Positions 1 through 8,923 of a DNA stretch of 64,000 bases are shown piece by piece. Under the pieces are notes generated by a model that was not told where the DNA came from, ran no database searches, and saw only the letters and a program-made list of their open reading frames with translations. The DNA comes from CAYUPI01 sp964446585 (lineage in GTDB: Bacteria; Verrucomicrobiota; Verrucomicrobiia; Limisphaerales; UBA8199), in the NCBI GenBank assembly GCA_964446585.1, contig CAYUPI010000024.1:17125-81124 (forward strand), read 5' to 3'. Each line of letters starts with the position of its first letter. Positions within the stretch are counted from its first letter, which is position 1. The translations under genes were made by a program, and so were the position numbers.

Positions 1-774
1 AGAGCCGGCGCTCCCGGCCTGAGGGGTTCGCCGCGTTTGATCGGCGGCGTTAAAGGCGTTAATTCTGTTGGTGTGGTTGTCAACGCTACTCGACAGTACG
101 AACTTTGCTTCCGCTGCCATTCTGAAAGTCTTAATCGTGGTCCGGCCCGGGTGACCCGGCAATTTTCGGACACTAACAAGCGCCTCCAATTCAATTTGTC
201 CAACCAATCCTTTCATCCGATCGAGAGCACCGGCAAGAACCCGAATGTGCCGAGCCTCATCGCCCCGTGGACGACCACGAGTCTCATGGAATGCACCGAT
301 TGCCATAACAACGACCAAGGAGTTAAGGCGGGAGGTGCCGGCGCGGATGGGCCGCATGGCTCGGCCTTCACCCCCATCCTCGAGCGCCAGCTTTTGCTCA
401 CCGACAAGACGCCCGAAAGCGCCGGCAATTATGCCCTCTGCTACAAGTGCCACAGCAGGACCAGTATTCTGAACGACCAGAGCTTTCGTGCGGCCAATAG
501 CCTGGGTCAGGATCGCGGCCACCGCTTTCACATCGTCGAGCAACAGACGGCTTGCGCGACCTGCCATGACTCGCATGGTGTCGCCACCACCAAAGCGCTT
601 ATCAATTTCAACACGCTCTATGTGAAACCCACCAGCACCGGCCGGCCGATTCAGTATCTCAGCACGGGCTCCTTGAGCGGCAACTGCACCCTCAATTGCC
701 ACGGCTTCGACCATAACGCGACCTCCTACCCTCAACCAACGGCGGCGTTTCTGCGCAAAGCCAGCGCAAGATAG
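1..774 (+). CDS. multihaem cytochrome c, 5' end outside window
   Basis: The reading frame is open from base 1, so the gene starts upstream of the window. The first internal ATG is at 37. The visible part has four CXXCH haem c motifs (CFRCH at 106-120, then CTDCH, CYKCH and CATCH) and a fifth CTLNCH motif with three residues between the cysteines. Histidines between the motifs could be distal ligands. Such proteins are exported and carry electrons in the periplasm or at the outer membrane; the export signal would lie outside the window. The gene is followed after 17 bases by a two-component pair on the same strand. The electron donor and acceptor cannot be told from this fragment. Confidence 0.85.
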   Translation, partial: RAGAPGLRGSPRLIGGVKGVNSVGVVVNATRQYELCFRCHSESLNRGPARVTRQFSDTNKRLQFNLSNQSFHPIESTGKNPNVPSLIAPWTTTSLMECTDCHNNDQGVKAGGAGADGPHGSAFTPILERQLLLTDKTPESAGNYALCYKCHSRTSILNDQSFRAANSLGQDRGHRFHIVEQQTACATCHDSHGVATTKALINFNTLYVKPTSTGRPIQYLSTGSLSGNCTLNCHGFDHNATSYPQPTAAFLRKASAR

Positions 775-791
775 GCGCGCCCCCAGACTGC

Positions 792-1934
792 ATGCCCGAC
801 TACACCCGTTTTACCAAAGCGCAACTGATCGAGCGGCTGGAGACGCTGGAGTCGCGGGTTGACCTCGCGCCGCAGGCGGAGCGGCAGGTGCAAATCACAT
901 TGAAGCAGTTGCGCGACATTAAAGCCGCGCTCGACGCGCATTCCATCGTGGCCATTACCAACGCGGCAGGCGACATCACCTACGCGAACGACAAGTTCTG
1001 CGAGATCTCCAAATATCCACGCGAGGAATTGCTGGGGCAGAACCATCGGTTGATCAAGTCCGGTTACCATCCGGGGAGTTTTTACACCGACCTGTGGCGC
1101 ACAATTGCGCATGGGCAGGTTTGGCATGGCGAGATCAAGAACCGGGCAAAGGACGGTTCGTATTATTGGGTGGACACAACAATTTTCCCCTTCCTCAACG
1201 AGGCCGGCAAGCCGGCGGAGTACGTCGCGATCCGAACCGACATCACCGCTCGCAAGGCGAACGAAGAGCGCCTGGCGCGGGCGGAGAAACAGGCGCGGCA
1301 ACTCCAAAAGGAGATTCTCGAAGTCAACGAAAGCGAACAGCGGCGCATTGGCCGCGACCTGCATGACGGCTTGGGTCAGCACCTCACCGCCCTGGAACTC
1401 TTAAGCCAGGCGCTCGTAGGGGAAATCAAGACCGCCGCACCGAGTCTCGTGAAACCTGCGCAGGAAATCACACGGCAGATCCGCGAAACCATCACCCAAA
1501 CCCGGTTGCTCTCGCACAATCTCTCACCGGTGCCGCTCGAGGCCGATGGGCTGATGCTCGCCCTCTTTGAACTCGCCGCCGGCACTCAAGCCATGGCGGG
1601 AATTAAGTGTGAATTCCTTTGTGACGAACCGGTTTTGGTGCCGGACGCCCAAGCGGCCACGCACCTTTACCGCATCGCCCAGGAAGCCGTGAACAACTCA
1701 CTTAAGCACAGTGGCGCCACGAAAATCCAGATCAGCCTCGCTAATCGGGCCGGTTCGTGGCACATCGCTGTGCAGGACGACGGTCGTGGGTTTTCCTCTG
1801 ACTCCGAGGGGAACTCAGGTTCGGGTCTGCGCCTGATGCGTTATCGCGCCCAACTGCTGGGTGCGTCCCTGGACATCGATTCGGCGCCACGACGGGGCGC
1901 GCGAATTTCCTGCATGCTCCACAAAACATCATGA
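792..1934 (+). CDS. PAS-domain sensor histidine kinase, NarL/DegS class
   Basis: A 380-residue protein. Residues about 40-155 form a PAS domain followed by a PAC-like segment ending in RTDITARK. A short coiled coil leads to a HisKA_3 dimerisation domain with the motif RRIGRDLHDGLGQ, whose phospho-accepting histidine is residue 191. A HATPase domain follows (EAVNNSLKHS N-box and DDGRGF G1 box, residues about 285-378). No membrane segment is visible, so the kinase is probably cytosolic and senses an internal signal through the PAS domain. The stop codon overlaps the start of the response regulator by four bases, indicating translational coupling and a cognate pair. The signal is unknown. Confidence 0.93.
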   Translation: MPDYTRFTKAQLIERLETLESRVDLAPQAERQVQITLKQLRDIKAALDAHSIVAITNAAGDITYANDKFCEISKYPREELLGQNHRLIKSGYHPGSFYTDLWRTIAHGQVWHGEIKNRAKDGSYYWVDTTIFPFLNEAGKPAEYVAIRTDITARKANEERLARAEKQARQLQKEILEVNESEQRRIGRDLHDGLGQHLTALELLSQALVGEIKTAAPSLVKPAQEITRQIRETITQTRLLSHNLSPVPLEADGLMLALFELAAGTQAMAGIKCEFLCDEPVLVPDAQAATHLYRIAQEAVNNSLKHSGATKIQISLANRAGSWHIAVQDDGRGFSSDSEGNSGSGLRLMRYRAQLLGASLDIDSAPRRGARISCMLHKTS

Positions 1935-2683
1935 GACCGAAGGCAACATCAAGGCGCGGTCGAATCGGTGAAAAAGCATCGGGAAGCGCCCCTGCCCGCA
2001 ACCTCCCGGGTAGAGTCGCACCGGCGCCGCGGAAAAAGATTCTCCTGGTGGACGACCATCCAATGATGCTGGTGGGCCTCGCGACTCTCATCAATGCTGA
2101 GCCCGATCTGGAAGTTTGCAGCCAGGTCCGCGACGCTGAAGCCGCACTGAGCGATGTTCCCAGGAGCTGCCCGGACCTGCTCATTACCGACATGACCATG
2201 CCCGGTCGGGGCGGCCTGGAACTAATTAAGGACCTCAAATCGCTGCACCCGGACCTGCCCGTGCTGGTCATCTCCATGCACGACGAAATGCTGCACGCCG
2301 AGCGGGCCTTGCGCGCGGGGGCGCGAGGCTACCTCATGAAGGAAGCCGGGGGCGAGAAGATGCTGGAAGCCATCCGCAAAATCCTGGCGGGCCAGATCTA
2401 CGTCAGCGAGAAAATCTCCGCCAAAATCCTCGACGTCTTCTCCTCCAGGCGGCCGCAGTCGATTTCTTCACCGATCGAAAAGCTTACCGACCGGGAGTTC
2501 GAAGTGCTCCAGCTTATCGGCCAGGGCCGGGGCACCAAAGCCATCGCCCGTCAGCTCAATCTCAGTTCGAAAACCGTGGATGTGCATCGCGCGCACATCA
2601 AGAAGAAGCTCGATCTGCCGGACGCCTCCAGCCTCATACGCTACGCCGTGCGCTGGGTCGAAACGGAAAAGACCGGGCACTGA
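1931..2683 (+). CDS. LuxR/NarL-family response regulator
   Basis: A 250-residue protein. The receiver domain begins at about residue 35 with KILLVDDHPMM, and the phospho-acceptor is Asp87 (LLITDMTMPG). The C-terminal GerE/LuxR helix-turn-helix begins at LTDREFEVLQLIGQG and contains TVDVHRAHIKKKL. It should bind DNA after phosphorylation by the kinase encoded just upstream. The chosen ATG overlaps the kinase stop as ATGA. This leaves an unusual basic, proline-rich extension of about 34 residues before the receiver; a later start without a good signal cannot be excluded. Confidence 0.93.
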   Translation: MRPKATSRRGRIGEKASGSAPARNLPGRVAPAPRKKILLVDDHPMMLVGLATLINAEPDLEVCSQVRDAEAALSDVPRSCPDLLITDMTMPGRGGLELIKDLKSLHPDLPVLVISMHDEMLHAERALRAGARGYLMKEAGGEKMLEAIRKILAGQIYVSEKISAKILDVFSSRRPQSISSPIEKLTDREFEVLQLIGQGRGTKAIARQLNLSSKTVDVHRAHIKKKLDLPDASSLIRYAVRWVETEKTGH

Positions 2684-2723
2684 CCGCAGTCGGCCAGCTC
2701 AAGCGCTGGCTGATTGACGCGTT

Positions 2724-3287
2724 TCAGCCGGGAACAAATTCATGTTCGTGCTCGCGCACGACCAGCACAGGGCAGGGCGCGCGCCGCACGACGGCTTCCG
2801 CGACGCTGCCCAGAAAGACATGCTTCAAACCCGTCCTCCCGTGTGTCGAGATGACAATTAGATCTGCTGGGAGAGCTTTGGCGGCCTCGAGAATCTCCAC
2901 AACGGGAAAGCCAGTGCGGATGAGCGACTTGGCCGGTACCTGGCCCCGCACTTCCGCTCCGGCCAAGGCCTCGAGTCGTTCGGCTTCACTGGCGGATTGG
3001 TCGGCCTCAAGCTGGGCATAGTCGAGCCCGGTGTACTCGCCGCCGACGTAATTGGGTCTTGGCACGACGTAGAGCAGGGTGAGGGAGGCCTCGTGTTGCC
3101 GCGCAAACGGGATCGCATATTGCAGAGCTTTCTTGGAGCAGTCGGAGAAGTCAATCGGCACCAGAATGCTCTTGAGCCGGAACAGCGATGCCGCCGGGCT
3201 GGTGCTGGCCGCGGCCAACAGGGATTCATCACCGCGGTCGAGCTCGAGCACCACCTCGCCCGCGTGTTTGCTTCGTTTTGCTTTCAT
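2724..3287 (-). CDS. universal stress protein, UspA family
   Basis: A 187-residue protein from the ATG at 3287; an in-frame start at 3347 would add 20 poorly conserved basic residues. After a variable N-terminus of about 38 residues comes a Usp domain starting ILVPIDFSDCSKKAL. It ends with the ATP-binding signature GRTGLKHVFLGS and the strand CPVLVV. The spacing G-2X-G-9X-G-S matches ATP-binding family members. These cytosolic proteins help cells survive stress or growth arrest; the exact role varies. It converges with the response regulator gene and appears monocistronic. Confidence 0.92.
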   Translation of the reverse strand: MKAKRSKHAGEVVLELDRGDESLLAAASTSPAASLFRLKSILVPIDFSDCSKKALQYAIPFARQHEASLTLLYVVPRPNYVGGEYTGLDYAQLEADQSASEAERLEALAGAEVRGQVPAKSLIRTGFPVVEILEAAKALPADLIVISTHGRTGLKHVFLGSVAEAVVRRAPCPVLVVREHEHEFVPG

Positions 3288-3682
3288 AGCGCGCCATCGT
3301 TTTGTTTCCAATTTGAACTTCGCGCAAGACCGGGCGCGCCGCCACACCGGATTTGCGATTTTCCGGCCATTTCTTGGCTTGGGAAAAGGAGCAGGGCGGA
3401 TGCAAGAAGCGTAGCCGCCGACAGCAGGAGGCGCTGATCAATTTTGGATTTTGAATTTTGAATTTTGAATTTTGGACGTTGGATGTTTCCGTCAGGGCCT
3501 CGTCACGTCTGCGGCTACGTCATTCTTCCGATCCTTCTGTCGATGTAGGCGACATTTTTATCGATTCACGGGCCAGACTGTGAAGCGGGTATAAGCAACT
3601 TCGAAAATTCCATCCGCCAAACCGGGAATCGGCGGGACCGGCGAGGCGGCACATTCACCTCCGCCGCGAAAGAAAAACAACC
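3288..3682. other. intergenic region with one palindromic repeat
   Basis: This is the upstream region between two divergent genes. It holds the palindromic repeat at 3411-3518. No further gene or RNA is recognised. Confidence 0.6.
3411..3518. repeat. palindromic repeat with AT-rich loop
   Basis: The ends are GTAGCCG and CGGCTAC in inverted orientation, and the imperfect arms continue for about 28 bases (…GGAGGCGCTGATCA on the left, GTCAGGGCCTCGTCAC on the right). The loop is a run of tandem ATTTTGA units. The same architecture and related sequence occur at 4893-4969 and 45481-45561, so this is a dispersed family. It lies between divergent genes. Confidence 0.75.
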
Positions 3683-4861
3683 ATGAAAATTCAGAAGTCA
3701 AATCAGATGAAGAGAGTACAGCCTGGGCGAGGATCGTTTTTCGTTTCCCTGAAGAGGCCGACAGCCTGGCTGCTGCTGGTCGCCACCGTTCTGGCCCTGT
3801 CTGTGCCTGCATTGGCAGGTCAGGAATTTGGCCCACGCAGCAAGCGAAGCCTCAAGACCATGACCGTTAACCTCTACCTCGGCGCCGGTACCGAGCGCAT
3901 CCTGGCCCTCGACCCGACGGATCCAGATTACCTCACCAAGCTGGTAACTGCCGTCACCGGCGTCTATTACGAACTCCTTGCTTCCGAACCCCAAGTGCGG
4001 CTGCAACGCGTGGCCGACGAGATCGCGGCGCGGCTACCGGACATCGTCGCGGTCGAGGAGGCATCACTAATCCGTAATCAATCGCCCGGTGATCTTGTCG
4101 TCGGCGGAACCAGTCCGGCTACTAACGTGGTATTCGATTACGTGGAGATTCTCACAGCCGCGCTGGAAGCGCGCGGCGCCCATTATGCTGTGGTGTCAAT
4201 CGGCAATGAGTGGGATGTCGAATTGCCCATGCTCAATTTGCAAACCGGAACTTTGGATGATGTGCGCGAGACGGACCGTGAGGCCATCCTGGTGAGAACG
4301 GATTTACCCCCGGGGCAGTTGCGCGTGTCCAACCCCCAGAGCGGAAATTTCACCAATGTCATCGTGTTCCCCTCGCTGGGATTGTCCGTCGTCCGTGGCT
4401 GGTGTTCGGTTGACGTTTTCATCCGAGGGCGAAATCTCCGCTACATCTGCACGCATCCCGAGGAAGAAACCGCGCCACAACTCCAGGTGTTGCAGGCGGG
4501 CGAACTCCTCGCTGGGCCGGCCAACGTGGATATGCCAGTCCTGATCTCCGGCGATTTTAATTCCGATCCGCTGCATCGCGACGGCTCGCTGGCATACGAC
4601 GTTTACACAGCGGCCGGTTTCAAGGATGCCTGGGCGGTGTTGCACCCGCGCGATCCCGCGGGAGGGATGACCTGGGGACACGATGAACTGCTGGCCGATC
4701 CCACCTGGCCGTTTGACCGGCGCATTGACCTCGTGTTCTACAAGGGCGCGACCTTCCGCCCAGTTCGAGCTGATGTCCTCGATCTGCGGTTGGACGGAAC
4801 GCAACCGCCTCTGTGGGCGTCGGATCACGCGGCTGTCAGCGCAAAATTTCAGCTCAGGTAA
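3683..4861 (+). CDS. secreted endonuclease/exonuclease/phosphatase (EEP) family protein
   Basis: A 392-residue protein. The N-terminus is basic and is followed by a hydrophobic stretch ending in ALAGQE, a plausible signal peptide of about 47 residues from this ATG (a second ATG at 3707 gives a more typical length). The mature part has EEP landmarks: MTVNLYLG at the start, VEEAS with the metal-binding Glu, SGDFNSDP with the catalytic Asp-Asn pair, and SDHAAVSA near residue 380. Family members cleave phosphodiester or phosphoester bonds in DNA, lipids or inositol phosphates. The substrate here is unknown, but export suggests an extracellular target. It converges with the next gene across a palindromic repeat. 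Confidence 0.88.
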   Translation: MKIQKSNQMKRVQPGRGSFFVSLKRPTAWLLLVATVLALSVPALAGQEFGPRSKRSLKTMTVNLYLGAGTERILALDPTDPDYLTKLVTAVTGVYYELLASEPQVRLQRVADEIAARLPDIVAVEEASLIRNQSPGDLVVGGTSPATNVVFDYVEILTAALEARGAHYAVVSIGNEWDVELPMLNLQTGTLDDVRETDREAILVRTDLPPGQLRVSNPQSGNFTNVIVFPSLGLSVVRGWCSVDVFIRGRNLRYICTHPEEETAPQLQVLQAGELLAGPANVDMPVLISGDFNSDPLHRDGSLAYDVYTAAGFKDAWAVLHPRDPAGGMTWGHDELLADPTWPFDRRIDLVFYKGATFRPVRADVLDLRLDGTQPPLWASDHAAVSAKFQLR

Positions 4862-4892
4862 CCATTGCTCGCGTAGGCCGCCTGGAGGATAT

Positions 4893-4969
4893 TGTAGGAA
4901 ACGATGTAAGGAGTTTCTGATCAAGAAGTTGACGAAAAACATCAGAAACTCCTGACGTCATTTCCTACA
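4893..4969. repeat. palindromic repeat between convergent genes
   Basis: Inverted arms of 29 bases begin TGTAGGAAACGATG and end CATTTCCTACA, with about five mismatches and a loop of about 19 bases. The inner part (AGGAGTTTCTGATCA) resembles the repeat at 45481-45561. Its place between two converging stop codons would let it act as a bidirectional terminator or REP-type element. Confidence 0.8.
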
Positions 4970-5019
4970 GTCCCTAAAAGCCTGCGGTTCACCGACTTTG
5001 GCAGTGGCACTGCGCTGGC

Positions 5020-5853
5020 TCATCTGCCGCTGGCGATCAAGCCGAATCGCTGCTTGATTGAATCGTACGCCTGCGCCACGGACATTGCATCGGTCTGGAC
5101 CGCCAGCGCGTATTCGGTCGGGTCCTCCCATGCGCCACCTGCTCCGGTCAATTGCGGGAGGTCGCCGCGCGCGGCCTTTTTCCACAGACCCTTCGGATCG
5201 CGCCTCGCGCAGGTTTCCTGCGCGCAACGCAGCCAGATAAACTTTACGTCGCTGAGGATTTCCTTGATCCGGACACGATGTTCCTGAAGAGGCGTCACAA
5301 AGGCGGCCGCCACGTTGATGCCGCATTCATTGAGTTGCCGGCAGCAGAAGGCCATGTACGACAGATGCACCAGCCTCGCATTCTGGCCCATATCGAAGTT
5401 TTCGACCGTCTGCCTTACTTCGTCTCCGTCCAGCAGCACGTAACCCACGGACTCGCGCACCACTTTGCTGGCGAGTGTCGTCTTGCCTGAGGCCGGCAAT
5501 CCAAGAAACCAGAGCGTCTGGCCCTTCATTTTTCTGTTTGCGGCGCGCACGGAAGTGGCGCTGACTTGCTCCAATTCGGGTTCCAGCGAGAGCGTGCGCA
5601 GGTCCCAGCCGACGTCGCGTCCGCGCACTATTTCGAGGCTGCCATCCTCCGGAATGGAAATAACCTCGACCTTTTCGCCAAATCGCTCTTGAAACATTTT
5701 CTGCCGGTCGGTCACGGAGTAGGGATTGGCCGACGAGCGCGGCCCGTCGCGCAGCGCGATAACAACCTTTCTTCCCTCTCCCAGCAGCGTTTCCACTAAC
5801 TTGGCATGACCTTCGTGCAGGGGTTGGAATCTTCCGATGAGCAGGCTTGTCAT
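5020..5853 (-). CDS. fusion of nucleotidyltransferase and adenylylsulfate-kinase-like domains
   Basis: A 277-residue protein. Residues 1 to about 105 form a small cytidylyltransferase/NMN-adenylyltransferase-like domain: GRFQPLHEGH carries the HxGH motif, and the C-terminal part has SATSVR instead of the usual ISSTxxR. From about residue 112 there is an APS-kinase-like P-loop domain with GLPASGKTT, LLDGDEVR and RRDPKGLWKKAARGD, all typical of adenylylsulfate kinase. The reaction cannot be fixed: no sulfate-assimilation gene is adjacent. The two domains may act on one nucleotide product in sequence, for example in making an activated sulfated or phosphorylated group. The architecture is uncommon. 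Confidence 0.82.
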   Translation of the reverse strand: MTSLLIGRFQPLHEGHAKLVETLLGEGRKVVIALRDGPRSSANPYSVTDRQKMFQERFGEKVEVISIPEDGSLEIVRGRDVGWDLRTLSLEPELEQVSATSVRAANRKMKGQTLWFLGLPASGKTTLASKVVRESVGYVLLDGDEVRQTVENFDMGQNARLVHLSYMAFCCRQLNECGINVAAAFVTPLQEHRVRIKEILSDVKFIWLRCAQETCARRDPKGLWKKAARGDLPQLTGAGGAWEDPTEYALAVQTDAMSVAQAYDSIKQRFGLIASGR

Positions 5854-6060
5854 GTTTGGAACCTTTGATTTGGCTGCTGGGAGCTGACGTGGATGCAGTT
5901 CACGCGATTGTCGCGCCGCTCAGGCGCGAGTCAACGCGTTCGGCGTTCCACGGCCCGCGCTCCTTGATGCCGCTTTTTTCGCGCACGGTCAAACGTAATG
6001 CGCCTGCAGTCACATGACTTCGCACTTCAGTCTTCGAGGTACTTGCGCTACCTTCTTCGC

Positions 6061-6849
6061 ATGGACGCCGACCTACCCATCAAACTCATTTCCACCGACT
6101 TCGATGGGACGCTCTTTGCCGAGTTCGAGAATCCGGCCATTCCTGCGGACCTCCAGCAGCTTATCGGCAGCCTTCAAGCGCGCGGCGTCAAATGGGTCAT
6201 CAACACCGGTCGCGACATGTCCAGCCTCATGGAAGCTCTGGGCCGGGCCGGGATAGAAGTTGAACCTGATTTCCTCGTGCTCGTGGAGCGGGAAATCCAT
6301 TGCCACAAAGACTCGCGCTATCCCGGGCTGGAAGACTGGAACGCAGCCTGCGCCCGCGCCCACGCCGAAGTTTTTGCCCGCGTCCAGCCCGAATTGCCCC
6401 GGATTGTCGAATGGATCAATGCGCGCTTTCATGCTCGCATCTACGAAGACCCTTATTCCCCGTTTTGTCTCATCGCTCACTCCAATGGCGACGCGGACAT
6501 CATCCATCGCTTTCTGGCCGATTTTTGCCGCTCCATCCCGGGACTTACCGTCGTGCGCAACGATGTCTATGCGCGCTTTAGTCACGCGGCTTACAACAAA
6601 GGCACCGCGCTGGCGGAAATCTCGCGCCGCCTCTGCGTTCCACCCCAGACGGTCTTTGCCATCGGCGACCACATGAACGATTTGCCCATGCTCTCGCTCA
6701 ATCATGCCCGTTGTCTCGCCGCCCCGGCCAACGCTGTCGATCCGGTCAAAACCGCTGTGCGCGAACAGAACGGCTTCGTCAGCCGATTTCCCCATGGCGA
6801 GGGCGTAACCGAAGCAATAAAATATTATCTTGCGCCGAACGGGTCCTGA
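6061..6849 (+). CDS. HAD-superfamily phosphatase, Cof/sucrose-phosphatase-like
   Basis: A 262-residue protein from the ATG at 6061. Upstream in-frame codons to 5998 encode no conserved sequence. Motif I is STDFDGTLF with the nucleophile Asp, motif II includes INTGRD, and motif III/IV is FAIGDHMNDLPML. This pattern fits the type IIB cap (Cof-like) HAD phosphatases, which hydrolyse small phosphorylated sugars or nucleotides in the cytosol. The substrate is unknown. It stands alone, with about 240 bases before the next operon. Confidence 0.88.
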   Translation: MDADLPIKLISTDFDGTLFAEFENPAIPADLQQLIGSLQARGVKWVINTGRDMSSLMEALGRAGIEVEPDFLVLVEREIHCHKDSRYPGLEDWNAACARAHAEVFARVQPELPRIVEWINARFHARIYEDPYSPFCLIAHSNGDADIIHRFLADFCRSIPGLTVVRNDVYARFSHAAYNKGTALAEISRRLCVPPQTVFAIGDHMNDLPMLSLNHARCLAAPANAVDPVKTAVREQNGFVSRFPHGEGVTEAIKYYLAPNGS

Positions 6850-7088
6850 ACATTGAATTTTATTTATGCTGCCACGGAAATTAGCAGAACTGATTCTCAC
6901 CTCTATAACTCCTGACAGCAAACCCCGCGCGACTCGCAACTTATTAAACAACAATAAGATAACGTTGTGGATAGAAATTGACTACCCGCACCCTGATGTT
7001 AGCTTGTTTGTATAAGGTATGCTCGCCAGGATGGCTTTGAGGCGCTATCTCTCCTGGCGAATTGGACCGAAGATTATACGACAATTTC

Positions 7089-8912
7089 ATGAGTGACGCG
7101 ACACTGACTACCCATCCCAACGGCGGAACGCCCAAGGTTGCCAACGTTTCTGAAGCCGTCATTCGCATTGCGGGCAATTCCCAGGACGGTATCCAGGCCA
7201 TCGGCGGTTTTCTGGCCCGTCTGGCCGGCCGCAGCGAGCAGGAAGTGATGACCTTCATGACCATCCCCTCCACGATCTCCGGCGGCCCATCGATCTTTCA
7301 AGTGCGCATTGGATCGGGCGAAGTCCTGAGCGCGGGCGACGAAGCCGACGTGCTGCTGGCTTTTTATCAACATTCCTACGAGGACCACCTCAATTCTTTG
7401 AAAAAGGGCGGCATCGTCCTTTACGATTCCGACCACGTCGAAGCCAAGCCCGAATGGCAGAAGGACTACCACCACATCGGCATTCCCATTTCCAGTTTGA
7501 CCATCGAAGCGATCGGCGGCACAGCAAAGGACAAAGGCAAAAACATTTTTGCCCTCGGTTTGGTGGCCAAGATGTTCGATCTAAACATTCACAAGCTCGA
7601 GAAACTGCTGAACGAGCGGTTTGGCGGCAAAGATGCCAGCGTTCTCAACAACGCGCTGGCGGCGTTTCACGCCGGCTACAGCCATTCGCTGGGCAACGTC
7701 CTCGAGACTTTCAAGTTCGTCGAGGGCCAGCGCAAGGGTGGCCAGCAGGTCGTTATGAATGGCAATGAAGCCCTCGCCTACGGGTTGATCGCCGCGGGCG
7801 TTCGTTTCGGCGCCGGGTATCCGATCACACCTTGGTCGGACGTGATGGAGATTCTGCGCCGTGAATTGCCCAAATACGGCGGGTTGTTTGTCCAGTGCGA
7901 AGACGAGATCGCCTCCATTTCCATGGCCATTGGCGCCGGTTACGCCGGTCGTGTTGCCGTGACCGGCTCCAGCGGGCCGGGCATTTCCCTCAAGACAGAG
8001 GCGCTCGGCTGGGCGGTCATGGCCGAAGTCCCGTTGATCATTTGCAATATCCAGCGAGGCGGCCCTTCCACGGGCATGCCGACCAGTGTCGAACAATCGG
8101 ACCTGAACCAGGCCTGCTTTGGCAGCCACGGTGACTCGCCGCGCGTGGTCATCGCGCCCGCGAACGTCGAAGATTGTTTCTATACCGGCATCGAGGCCGT
8201 CAATATCGCCCGCAAATTCAACGTGCCGGTCCTCATCCTGAGCGACCAGGCCATTGCCACGCGGATTGAAGCTTTCCAGGAACCGAATCTCGAGAAGGTT
8301 TGCCAGGACATCTCGCCGGATTTCACACCGGTGCCGGACTTCAAACCTTACGATTTATCAGCCCCGGACGGCGTCACGCCGCGGGTGGTCCCCGGCACCC
8401 GGATCCTGAGCGGTCGTTATCCAATCGCCACGGGGCTGGAACACGACGAGTTCGGACATCCCACCGGCTCGCCCAAGCTCCACATGCAGATGACGGCCAA
8501 GCGGCGCAAGAAACTGCAAGCCCTCGCCGTGACCTTGCCCACGCCAAAAGTCTATGGCCCGCCCGAGGGGAACATCTTGCTGGTCGGTTGGGGCTCGACC
8601 CAAGGTCCCATCCGTGAGGCGGTGGATCGCGCCCGGGCCGCCGGCGACAGCGTGTCCTCGCTCCACATCAAACATCTTCACCCACTGCCGCCGGGCCTGG
8701 AAAACATTTTCTCCGGGTTCAATCACGTCCTCGTAGTCGAGATGAACGACGAAGGACTGTATGGCTATGGCCAGCTTGCCGGCCTGCTTCGGGCCCGCTA
8801 TTGCGACCCCAATATCCGCGGCATCAACAAAACCGACGGTCTGACCTGGAAGGTCAAAGAGATCCTCGAATACGCCAAAACCAACGTCGCGGCCGGCATG
8901 CGCAAGCTTTAA
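7089..8912 (+). CDS. korA: 2-oxoacid:ferredoxin oxidoreductase, fused gamma-alpha subunit
   Basis: A 607-residue protein. The N-terminal ~190 residues are the gamma domain (VIRIAGNSQDGIQAIGG; ISGGPSIFQVRIGSGEV). It is followed by the alpha pyrimidine-binding domain with GYPITPWSDVMEIL and TGSSGPGISLK, and by a C-terminal transketolase-C-like domain (ILLVGWGSTQGPIREAV). Such fusions are typical of KorA-type enzymes that convert 2-oxoglutarate and related oxoacids with CoA to acyl-CoA, CO2 and reduced ferredoxin. The ATG at 7089 is preferred over an in-frame TTG at 7062. The beta subunit gene follows 11 bases later. Confidence 0.93.
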   Translation: MSDATLTTHPNGGTPKVANVSEAVIRIAGNSQDGIQAIGGFLARLAGRSEQEVMTFMTIPSTISGGPSIFQVRIGSGEVLSAGDEADVLLAFYQHSYEDHLNSLKKGGIVLYDSDHVEAKPEWQKDYHHIGIPISSLTIEAIGGTAKDKGKNIFALGLVAKMFDLNIHKLEKLLNERFGGKDASVLNNALAAFHAGYSHSLGNVLETFKFVEGQRKGGQQVVMNGNEALAYGLIAAGVRFGAGYPITPWSDVMEILRRELPKYGGLFVQCEDEIASISMAIGAGYAGRVAVTGSSGPGISLKTEALGWAVMAEVPLIICNIQRGGPSTGMPTSVEQSDLNQACFGSHGDSPRVVIAPANVEDCFYTGIEAVNIARKFNVPVLILSDQAIATRIEAFQEPNLEKVCQDISPDFTPVPDFKPYDLSAPDGVTPRVVPGTRILSGRYPIATGLEHDEFGHPTGSPKLHMQMTAKRRKKLQALAVTLPTPKVYGPPEGNILLVGWGSTQGPIREAVDRARAAGDSVSSLHIKHLHPLPPGLENIFSGFNHVLVVEMNDEGLYGYGQLAGLLRARYCDPNIRGINKTDGLTWKVKEILEYAKTNVAAGMRKL

Positions 8913-8923
8913 GGACGAACACC

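Noticed and set aside
3441..3476. Tandem ATTTTGA units considered as CRISPR or tandem-repeat array
   Set aside because: There are no spacers and the units are only the loop of a palindromic element seen elsewhere.
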